From: CAYLLT01 sp964591605
GTDB taxonomy: Bacteria > Planctomycetota > Phycisphaerae > UBA1845 > PWPN01
DNA length: 7,220 nucleotides
Direction of reading: 5' to 3'
Assembly (NCBI GenBank): GCA_964591605.1
Contig: CAZQEN010000377.1
Span: forward strand, 1 to 7,220
The translations under genes and the position numbers were made by a program. The notes beneath the pieces were generated by a model. It was not told the origin of the DNA and made no database searches. It saw only the letters and a list, made by a program, of their open reading frames with translations. Below, one piece after another: positions 1-5,748 of the stretch. Numbering within the stretch: position 1 is the stretch's first letter; each line of letters opens with the position of its first letter.

Positions 1-1
1 G

Positions 2-1312
2 TGGGTCCGGGCCCAAACGCCCCTGGGCACGGCGTTCACGTATCAGGGGCGCCTTGAGCAAGCCGGCGCACCGCTGGCTGGCACGGCCGACTTACAGTTC
101 AGCTTATGGGACGCCGCCGGCAGCGGCAGTCCACCCAGCGGCGGGACGCAGATCGGTGTCACGCAGACGGTGAGCGGCGTCAGCGTGACGAATGGGCTGT
201 TCACCGTTCAGCTCAACGCGGGCGTCGAGTTCGGCGCGATTGCCTTCAATGGCGATGCCCGGTGGCTCCAGATCGCCGTCCGCTTCCCCGCCGGCACCGG
301 AGGCTACACGCCGCTCAGTCCGCGTCAGTCGCTGACCGCTGCTCCCTATGCGCTCAAAGTGCCGGGCATCGACGGCCATTCGCTGGATGCGGCCGACGGC
401 AGCCCGGTCGATGGGCTCTTCGTGAACAACGGCGGCAATGTCGGCATCGGTACGACCAACCCGCAGGGAGTACTCGAAGTGGTTTCGGGCACCAACTCAT
501 ATGTCCGCGTGGACAACACTTATGGGGACTTGCACGCCAACGGCGGCACGGACGGTGCCTTCGGGATCTACAACGACAGCGGCCCCGCCGGGCGGACCGA
601 GATCATCGGGCAGGGCATTCCACGGCTGGCGGTCACGAACAGCGGCAACGTGGGCATCGGGACGAACACCCCGAATTTCCAGTTATCGCTGGGAACCACG
701 CTCTCACACACCAAGATCGCGTTGTATGACAGCAGCTCGACCAATCACTACGGAATGGGAGTCGTTTCCGGTCAATTCAGCTTTCATCTGAACAGCCCGT
801 CGGCGCGCTACGCCTTCTATGACAGTGATGATCTCACGAATGAGGTTCTTTCCGTCCATGGCAACGGCGTCACACGGGTCAAGGTTCTTGAAATAACCGG
901 CGCGGACCTGGCCGAGAAGTTTCCCACGTCGGAGAAGGTTGAGCCGGGCATGGTTGTCGCGATCGATCCGGAAAACCCCGGCAGACTGTGCCTGTCACGC
1001 GGGGCGTACAACCGCTGTGTGGCCGGGATCGTCAGCGGCGCGAATGGTTTCGCGGGGGGCACGGTGCTCGGCAACCTGCCGGGCCTCGAGGATGCCCCGC
1101 CGATTGCGCTCTCCGGACGCGTGTACGTGTGGTGCGATGCCTCGAGCGCGGCGATCGAGCCGGGCGACCTGCTGACCACTTCGCAGACGGCGGGGCATGC
1201 GATGAAGGCCGTGGATCCCAGCCGCACGCCCGGCGCGGTGCTGGGGAAGGCGATGAATCGTCTGTCTGCTGGTAAAATCGGGCTAATACTGGCGCTGGTT
1301 TCGCTGCAATAG
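2..1312 (+). CDS. Secreted tail-fibre-like protein with Peptidase_G2-like C-terminal domain (5' truncated)
   Basis: The frame is open from the window edge, so the true start lies upstream; 436 residues are visible. It opens with WVRAQTPLGTAFTYQG, which reads as the end of a signal peptide (VRA|Q cleavage), so probably only about 20 residues are missing. Residues ~9-120 form a beta-rich domain ending in LSPRQSLTAAPYAL, common at the N-terminus of planctomycete surface proteins. Two GNVGIGT-type stalk repeats follow at residues ~145 and ~215, as in phage tail fibres and trimeric surface stalks. The C-terminal domain (~301-436) begins ADLAEKF and continues with GMVVAID, VAGIVS, GTVLGN, ALSGRVYVW and a GDLLTTS turn. 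This order resembles the intramolecular-chaperone/Peptidase_G2 domain of phage tailspikes, which trimerises and cleaves itself off. Whether the autocleavage serine is kept cannot be judged by eye. The inferred role is a trimeric fibrous surface protein; substrate or receptor is unknown. The internal ATG at 170 is inside the first domain and is not the start. Confidence 0.85.
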   Translation, partial: WVRAQTPLGTAFTYQGRLEQAGAPLAGTADLQFSLWDAAGSGSPPSGGTQIGVTQTVSGVSVTNGLFTVQLNAGVEFGAIAFNGDARWLQIAVRFPAGTGGYTPLSPRQSLTAAPYALKVPGIDGHSLDAADGSPVDGLFVNNGGNVGIGTTNPQGVLEVVSGTNSYVRVDNTYGDLHANGGTDGAFGIYNDSGPAGRTEIIGQGIPRLAVTNSGNVGIGTNTPNFQLSLGTTLSHTKIALYDSSSTNHYGMGVVSGQFSFHLNSPSARYAFYDSDDLTNEVLSVHGNGVTRVKVLEITGADLAEKFPTSEKVEPGMVVAIDPENPGRLCLSRGAYNRCVAGIVSGANGFAGGTVLGNLPGLEDAPPIALSGRVYVWCDASSAAIEPGDLLTTSQTAGHAMKAVDPSRTPGAVLGKAMNRLSAGKIGLILALVSLQ

Positions 1313-1330
1313 CCTATGGAAATCAGGCGA

Positions 1331-1337
1331 GAAGGAG
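1331..1337 (+). promoter_or_regulatory. Shine-Dalgarno GAAGGAG favouring the ATG at 1345
   Basis: GAAGGAG lies 7 bases before ATG 1345 and only 4 before an in-frame GTG at 1342, so ATG 1345 is preferred. A second weaker purine run, GAGGGG at 1432-1437, precedes an in-frame ATG at 1441 at a rather short distance (3 bases). That ATG begins directly at the signal-peptide hydrophobic core. Confidence 0.6.
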
Positions 1338-1344
1338 TCGAGTG

Positions 1345-2781
1345 ATGAACTGCATCCGAAACACGTTGTTCCGACGAATAGTCAAAGTGTTCCCGGTGAG
1401 CAAAGGGCCTTCCGCCTCCGATCTCCGGAACGAGGGGCGGATGTTTCCGCTGTTCCTGCTGGCGGTAGGGCTGGCAGCTGCCGCACGGGCCAACGATGCG
1501 CCATTCGCGCGACATGTTGAGCCGTTCGCGCTTGATTCGAGAAAGCAACGCAGTTCGATCATCGAGGGTGGGCCGCGGTTCTCGAGACTTGTGATCTCGC
1601 GGAAGGCACCTTGGCTTCAGCTTCATTTCGCGGAGTGGAAGCTCAGCCAGGGCAGCTACCTGCTGCTGACCTCGCAACTCGACGGCGGACAGCAGAGGTT
1701 CGATGCCGCGAGCCTGCAGACATGGAGGGGCTTCAGCGCGTGCTTCAACGGCGAGGCCGTTGTGGTCGAACTGTACACCCCGGACCCGGAGGCCGCCGAT
1801 TTCATCGTGATCGAGCAGATCACCGTCGGGAACTCGGACGGCGGTGAGCCGGGCGGGAGCTGTTCCTGGCCGTGCGGGATCTGCGATGGCGATGACCGCG
1901 TGCCATCCAACGACTCGCGCGTCGCGCGGACATTTCCGGGCGGCTGCACGGGATGGCTGGTCTCCAACGGGGCCTGCCTGAGCGCAGGGCACTGCGAAGA
2001 GGATCCCGGCTGGCAACTCCAGATGCTCCAATTCAATGTCCCGCTTTCGACATGCAGTGGCGGGCGCGTCAATCCGCCGCCGGAGGATCAGTACCCGGTG
2101 ATCGAAAGTAGCATCGTCTGGCAGAACGCGGGTACCGACGACGACTGGGCCGTGTTCCGCTGCGGGCCGAATTCCAACACTGGCCTGCTGCCCCACCACG
2201 CGCAGAGCTTGTTTTTCCGCATGGCGCGTGACGAGTTTCCGACCCAGGCGCGGGTCACGGGTTACGGCATCGACGCCGATCCGCCCGGCTGCACGGATGA
2301 TCTCAACGAATACAGCCAAACGCAGCAGACGGATTCCGGAGGTTTTTCGGCGCTCCCGCAGAACCCGGCCTTCCTGTCGATGGGCGCCGATCTGACATGC
2401 GGCGACTCGGGCGGCCCCGTCATTCACCCCAATGCCATCGTGGCACTGGGCATCGTGACACGCTGCACGGAGTCGTGCTTCTTTGTTTCGAATCATGGCA
2501 CCGGCTTCGCAAATCTCGATCTGGCCTCGCGGCTCGAAATGTTCCCCGGCCCGGTCGTGCGTTATGTGGACGCGGGGCACCCGATTTCACAGGAAGATGG
2601 TTCGGTGTTCCGGCCGTTCGACACCGTGCCGGAGGCCGTCGCCGCCGCGCCGACGGGATCGATCATCAGCATCGTGGCCGGGAGTTACCCGGCGGCTATG
2701 GGGAACATCATCGTGGCTGGTGCGGACGGCAAAGCGCTGACGCTTCAGGCTCCTGTTGGGACGGTGGTCATCGGGAACTGA
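1345..2781 (+). CDS. Secreted trypsin-like (S1 family) serine protease with C-terminal beta-helix-like module
   Basis: 478 residues from ATG 1345. The hydrophobic signal core is MFPLFLLAVGLAAAARA (residues 33-49), with probable cleavage at ARA|N; the 32 residues before it are an unusually long N-region unless translation starts at ATG 1441. Residues ~50-180 are a beta-rich domain of unknown role. The S1 protease domain (~182-395) has GCTGW, then SAGHC (His216), DDDWAVF (Asp267) and CGDSGGP (Ser355), a complete chymotrypsin-fold triad. Asp349 lies six residues before the serine, where trypsin has its specificity Asp, but the neighbouring Cys is offset by one, so Lys/Arg preference is uncertain. 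Thirteen Cys in the mature protein suggest disulfides and an exported location. Residues ~404-478 are a module also found at the end of the next protein. The gene starts 32 bases after the upstream one. Target proteins are unknown. Confidence 0.9.
   Translation: MNCIRNTLFRRIVKVFPVSKGPSASDLRNEGRMFPLFLLAVGLAAAARANDAPFARHVEPFALDSRKQRSSIIEGGPRFSRLVISRKAPWLQLHFAEWKLSQGSYLLLTSQLDGGQQRFDAASLQTWRGFSACFNGEAVVVELYTPDPEAADFIVIEQITVGNSDGGEPGGSCSWPCGICDGDDRVPSNDSRVARTFPGGCTGWLVSNGACLSAGHCEEDPGWQLQMLQFNVPLSTCSGGRVNPPPEDQYPVIESSIVWQNAGTDDDWAVFRCGPNSNTGLLPHHAQSLFFRMARDEFPTQARVTGYGIDADPPGCTDDLNEYSQTQQTDSGGFSALPQNPAFLSMGADLTCGDSGGPVIHPNAIVALGIVTRCTESCFFVSNHGTGFANLDLASRLEMFPGPVVRYVDAGHPISQEDGSVFRPFDTVPEAVAAAPTGSIISIVAGSYPAAMGNIIVAGADGKALTLQAPVGTVVIGN
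2554..2778 (+). other. C-terminal shared module, copy 1 (end of the protease)
   Basis: The last ~75 residues of the protease run through EDGS, RPFDTV, an Ala-rich helix-like stretch, AGSYPAA, LTLQAP and finish GTVVIGN at the stop. The same order closes the next protein. It resembles one opening rung of a right-handed beta-helix of the DUF1565 type (G-rich turn, PF-x-T-V, AG-x-Y), cut short before further rungs. It may be a sorting, capping or attachment module; that role is inferred. Confidence 0.6.
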
Positions 2782-2803
2782 ACTGGTGTTGAATAGTGTC
2801 TCC

Positions 2804-2809
2804 AAGAGG
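2804..2809 (+). promoter_or_regulatory. Shine-Dalgarno AAGAGG setting the start at 2816
   Basis: AAGAGG sits 6 bases before ATG 2816. It decides against the longer open frame beginning at 2756, which would overlap the protease stop codon and bury the signal peptide behind 20 extra residues. Confidence 0.65.
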
Positions 2810-2815
2810 TTCAGC

Positions 2816-4003
2816 ATGCTCTCCATAAAACGCGAGGCGATCTGGATGGCGCTGCTGACGTGCGGTGCCACGGCTTGGGCGCAGCCGCGCTACGAGTCGT
2901 ACTACCTGTACCTCGGCAACTACCCGAGCAACGACAGCCCCGGCTACCACCGCAACGTGCAGGGCCTGGCGCACGACGCCGACCACTGGTTCATCTCACA
3001 CTTGTATCTGCCGCCACCGGTCGGGTCCGAAGAGACGGGCGCGATCTGGCGCATTCCCGTCGAGCACGATCTGGACGACGTCTCACCATCCGACCCAGGC
3101 GTGACGCGCACCTTCCTGACCGACTATCCCGCGCTGGCGAACTACAACCACGTGGGGGACATCGTCCACTACGAGTTTCTGAGCAGCTGGATACTGAACA
3201 TGACGCTCGAATGCGACGGTGTGCAGCAGTACATCGCCGTCCTCGACGCCGGAACGTCTCTGGCCTACTTGGACCACGGCTCACTCCCCCAGCAGAAGTG
3301 CGGCTGGGCTGCGGTCGACCCGGCCGGCTTTCTATACTCATCCGAAGGACATCCGGATACGCTGGTCAAGTATCAGGTTGATTGGGACGCCCTTCGCAAT
3401 TCTCCGCCGGTGCTGAACATTCAGCTCGTCGACATACTGCCGATTCGTGACGAAAACGGCGCGCCGCTCCAGCTTCATCACGCCCAGGGCGGCGAGTTCT
3501 CGCCGTCCGGAGATCTGCTGTACATGTCGAGCGGCTATTACACCGACACCGACCCGATCACTGAGGGGTTGCACGTCTTTGACGCGCAATCGTGGGTCCG
3601 CGTGCAGCATTCGACCAACGGGTATGGATACTTCAATTACCAGTTCGAGCCGGGAGGCGTCACCGCTCAGGAGCCGGAAGGACTGACCCTCTGGGACCTC
3701 GACGACGGCCGGGCGCCCGGCATTCGCGGCCAACTCCACGCCCTGCTGCTCGACAACAGCGGCGTTCTCTCGGATGAGATTTTCATCAAACACTATACCC
3801 ACATCATTCGCGTGGATAGGAACAACGCCGGTGCAGAGGATGGAACGCCGGAGCGGCCGTTTCGAACGGTGGGCGGCGCTGTAAATCTGGCTTGGAACGG
3901 CGCCGAGATCCGCACGCGCGCCGGTACGTATCCGGAAGCCATCATGATCTCGCGCCGCCTCCGCATGACGGCCGAGGGCGGCACGGTGCGAATCGGGGGC
4001 TAG
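2816..4003 (+). CDS. Secreted protein of unknown function, probable beta-propeller, with C-terminal shared module
   Basis: 395 residues. Start chosen at ATG 2816 because of its Shine-Dalgarno and a compact signal peptide (KRE followed by a hydrophobic core, cleavage AWA|Q after residue 22). The mature protein is rich in aromatic and Asp/Gly beta-strand segments: QGLAHDADHWFISH, GAIWRIPVEHDL, HVGDIVHYEF, a Gly/Asp/Ala strand around IAVLDAG, GWAAVDPAGFLYSS and AQGGEFSPSGDLLYMSSGYY. These resemble successive propeller blades in which each strand reports a value (VDPAGFLY, FSPSGDLLY). No catalytic motif was recognised and I cannot name a family. Residues ~330-395 are the same C-terminal module as in the upstream protease. 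The gene begins 34 bases after the protease stop, so co-transcription is likely. A lectin-like, ligand-binding or enzymatic propeller are all possible. Confidence 0.85.
   Translation: MLSIKREAIWMALLTCGATAWAQPRYESYYLYLGNYPSNDSPGYHRNVQGLAHDADHWFISHLYLPPPVGSEETGAIWRIPVEHDLDDVSPSDPGVTRTFLTDYPALANYNHVGDIVHYEFLSSWILNMTLECDGVQQYIAVLDAGTSLAYLDHGSLPQQKCGWAAVDPAGFLYSSEGHPDTLVKYQVDWDALRNSPPVLNIQLVDILPIRDENGAPLQLHHAQGGEFSPSGDLLYMSSGYYTDTDPITEGLHVFDAQSWVRVQHSTNGYGYFNYQFEPGGVTAQEPEGLTLWDLDDGRAPGIRGQLHALLLDNSGVLSDEIFIKHYTHIIRVDRNNAGAEDGTPERPFRTVGGAVNLAWNGAEIRTRAGTYPEAIMISRRLRMTAEGGTVRIGG
3803..4000 (+). other. C-terminal shared module, copy 2 (end of the unknown propeller protein)
   Basis: The last 66 residues contain EDGT, RPFRTV, AGTYPEA, LRMTAE and end GTVRIGG at the stop. 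They match copy 1 block for block, except that copy 1 has about 7 extra residues after AGSYPAA. Nucleotide similarity is low by eye, so this is an old protein-level relationship rather than a recent DNA duplication. Confidence 0.6.
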
Positions 4004-4135
4004 CCGTTGAGGGAGAAGGCCAGAGCGGTTCTCGCGTCATCCCTTTTCAAGCGGAGGAAAGGCCTATTAAGGACGGGTGCCGCACTTTCTCATGGGGCCG
4101 CCGGGCGAGGGCTTTCTCGGAAGGGGAGAACGAAT
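4004..4135 (+). other. Intergenic spacer with possible weak promoter
   Basis: This is the longest gap between genes in the window before the terminator (132 bases). It is purine-rich with no convincing hairpin followed by T's, so no terminator is claimed for the upstream gene. TATTAA at 4065-4070 with TTTTCA at 4044-4049 could be a weak sigma-70-like promoter (15-base spacing). The match is poor and planctomycete promoters are little characterised. Confidence 0.25.
4121..4128 (+). promoter_or_regulatory. Strong Shine-Dalgarno AAGGGGAG before the small dockerin ORF
   Basis: AAGGGGAG lies 7 bases before ATG 4136. A good ribosome site directly in front of a short ORF argues that 4136 is, or recently was, a real translation start and not just the tail of an upstream frame. 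Confidence 0.55.
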
Positions 4136-4434
4136 ATGAAGCACAGCGATGCTCAATGTGCCGCCACATTCGGGGAGCTGACCGAAACCGGCATCGCTAC
4201 GCTCGCCGTCACAGCGGGCGCCGTCCCGGATCTGGATTGGGATTGCGGCGTGGACGAGGATGACGTACCTGCATCGTATGCATCGGCTCCCGGGGTCCCC
4301 TGCGGCTCCGGGTGCAGCCGGAAGGATCTCGATATCAACGGTGATGTTGATTCGTCGGACTTGCCATCGTGCAACGCTGCATCAGCAGCACGGATGTCCC
4401 TGCCAATCCGGCGTACACGCAGTGGCTAGCATGA
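4136..4434 (+). pseudogene. Small stand-alone dockerin-like ORF, frameshifted
   Basis: In its starting frame it reads from ATG 4136 to TAG 4427-4429 (97 residues). It has two acidic loops of the dockerin type: DLDWDCGVDEDD, and DLDINGDVDSSD after GCSRK. After SSD the sequence stops resembling the family, but one frame over it resumes with AIVQRC, then ISSTDVPANPA and ends TQWLA at TGA 4432-4434. This is the expected end of such a domain. One missing base around 4361-4364 (GACTTGCC where GACTTCGCC is expected) explains the switch. The repaired product would be 99 residues. It has no visible signal peptide and only ~37 residues before the first loop, so it is either a remnant of a larger secreted protein or a free dockerin. 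The first loop is also about two residues shorter than in the downstream copy. The TGA overlaps the Shine-Dalgarno of the next gene. Confidence 0.6.
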
Positions 4435-4438
4435 GGAG
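4433..4438 (+). promoter_or_regulatory. Shine-Dalgarno GAGGAG for the propeller gene
   Basis: GAGGAG lies 5 bases before ATG 4444. It overlaps the TGA (4432-4434) of the repaired dockerin frame, an arrangement that would allow translational coupling between the two. Confidence 0.6.
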
Positions 4439-4443
4439 CCATC

Positions 4444-5748
4444 ATGTTCACTAGACTCTGTGGCATCTCGGCAATCGCGTGGATCGCAGCGGAAATCGCA
4501 GAGGCCCAGTGCGGCTCAACATGGGTGAGGGGGCCGGCACCTGCGGTCAACGGCGTGAACGGACCGATCTATGCGAGCCTTTCCTGGGATCACGACAACA
4601 ATCCTGGGACGGCGAACTGGCTGGTGGTGGGCGGCCAGTTCACCATTGCCGGTACGACGCGCGCCAACAATCTGGCCGCCTGGGACGGGAGCCGCTGGCA
4701 CTCATTCGGATTAGGCCTTGTTTCCAACCAGGCGAGCGTCCGATCGCTGGCGGTCTACAATGGCCAGCTCGTGGTCGGCGGCAGGTTTGACACCGCCGAC
4801 GCCGTGGTGGTGAACAACCTCGCTCGCTGGAACGGAACGACGTTTGAGTCCATCGGAGGCGGCGTGGGCGGCGGATCTTCGACGGTCGTGAATGCGATCG
4901 TCGTGCATCCCGGCACCAACAACCTGTTCGTCGGCGGACAGTTCACGACTGCCGGGGCCGGGCCGGCGCTGAATGTCGCCCGCTGGAACGGATCCTCGTG
5001 GTTCGCGCTGGGCAGCGGCGTTGGCGAGGTGAATGCGCTGAGGATCTACGGGAACTTGGTTGTGGCGGGGGGCAACTTCCCCTCGGATGAGAACGTGGCC
5101 ACCTGGAACGGGGTTAACTGGACGCGGCTCGGTGGCCCGTTCCCGTGCCTTTTCTGCTTCCCCGGAGGCTGCTGTGCCTCGGTGTCCAGTCTGCTCGTCA
5201 TGTCTAATGGAGTCCTCTACGCCGGTGGTTCCTGGGCGCGTTCGGATGCAATGAACTCTCATGGTCTGGCGCGCTACCGCGAAGATCTCGGCGAGTGGGA
5301 CGATGAGGGCGACGACTGCGCTTTTGGTTTGTTTTCCTGCTTCCCATCCGTAAGAGCCATGGTCGAATATGAAGGCGCGCTTATCGCTGGCGATCGGAGC
5401 TACTCTGGGTCTCGGATCGGCGGCGGCGTCAACGGAGACGTGTTCTCGCTCTGCGTTCACAACGGGGATTTGTATGCAGCAGGATCGTTCAGCAACGCGG
5501 GCGAAGACCCGAACCGCGTTTCGGCCACCAACATCGCCCGCTGGAACGGCAGCAACTGGTCAGCAATTGCCCCGCCCACGCCGGTGCGCGCGATGACGCA
5601 GGACGGGAGCACGCTCGTGGCTGGTGGGGATTTCATCTGGCCGACGAGCACAGCGACCACCGACTACATCGCCGGCTACGACGATCAGGTCTTCTTCGCC
5701 TACGGGTACAACAACGGCTTCGGCCTGGGGGTCCGGTTCGCGCACTGA
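4444..5748 (+). CDS. Secreted multi-blade propeller protein, N-terminal part (split by frameshift)
   Basis: 434 residues as read. Signal peptide at residues 1-21 with cleavage AEA|Q. The mature part consists of propeller repeats of ~40-59 residues with the pattern VGG-x-F, then N-x-AxWNG-x-x-W, then a short link and an ALxVYxG-x-L strand. Repeat anchors fall at W80, W129, W181, W221, Y278, W367 and Y412, with a degenerate unit near residue 320. The frame ends at TGA 5746-5748 in the middle of a repeat. The sequence downstream continues the same repeat in another frame, so this is the first half of one larger gene (4444-7064; 873 residues if one base is restored). Repeats of this kind occur in kelch/RAX2-like extracellular proteins and usually mediate binding. 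No enzyme motif is seen. As it stands, the product would lack the Ig and dockerin-like tail. Confidence 0.85.
   Translation: MFTRLCGISAIAWIAAEIAEAQCGSTWVRGPAPAVNGVNGPIYASLSWDHDNNPGTANWLVVGGQFTIAGTTRANNLAAWDGSRWHSFGLGLVSNQASVRSLAVYNGQLVVGGRFDTADAVVVNNLARWNGTTFESIGGGVGGGSSTVVNAIVVHPGTNNLFVGGQFTTAGAGPALNVARWNGSSWFALGSGVGEVNALRIYGNLVVAGGNFPSDENVATWNGVNWTRLGGPFPCLFCFPGGCCASVSSLLVMSNGVLYAGGSWARSDAMNSHGLARYREDLGEWDDEGDDCAFGLFSCFPSVRAMVEYEGALIAGDRSYSGSRIGGGVNGDVFSLCVHNGDLYAAGSFSNAGEDPNRVSATNIARWNGSNWSAIAPPTPVRAMTQDGSTLVAGGDFIWPTSTATTDYIAGYDDQVFFAYGYNNGFGLGVRFAH
5727..5731 (+). other. Frameshift site: G5 tract, one base short
   Basis: CTGGGGGTCC reads Leu-Gly-Val-Arg in the upstream frame and runs into TGA 15 bases later. 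With six G's it would read Leu-Gly-Gly-Pro-Val-Arg-Ala-Leu-Ile-Thr-Tyr, matching the G-x-V-x-AL strand of the other repeats and leading into the open downstream frame. Homopolymer slippage, sequencing error and a -1 translational slip on GGG are all possible causes. Confidence 0.75.

Noticed and set aside
106..729. 207-residue + strand frame rich in Arg/Gln
   Set aside because: It overlaps the tail-fibre-like gene in another frame; low-complexity Arg-rich content is typical of an out-of-frame reading.
817..2580. 587-residue open frame on the minus strand
   Set aside because: It lies antisense to both the tail-fibre-like gene and the protease, crosses their boundary, has no recognisable motif or signal, and its composition is that of a high-GC antisense shadow. 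The + strand frames have catalytic and domain motifs.
2756..2815. Upstream extension of the unknown propeller gene overlapping the protease stop
   Set aside because: A Shine-Dalgarno and an intact signal peptide fit ATG 2816; the extra 20 residues are non-hydrophobic and come from the protease end read in another frame.
4007..4135. In-frame extension of the small dockerin ORF back to a TTG at 4007
   Set aside because: The added residues are basic and without domain or signal character, and a strong ribosome site sits directly before ATG 4136.
4711..5460. 249-residue minus-strand open frame
   Set aside because: It is antisense to propeller repeats and its apparent pattern only mirrors them.
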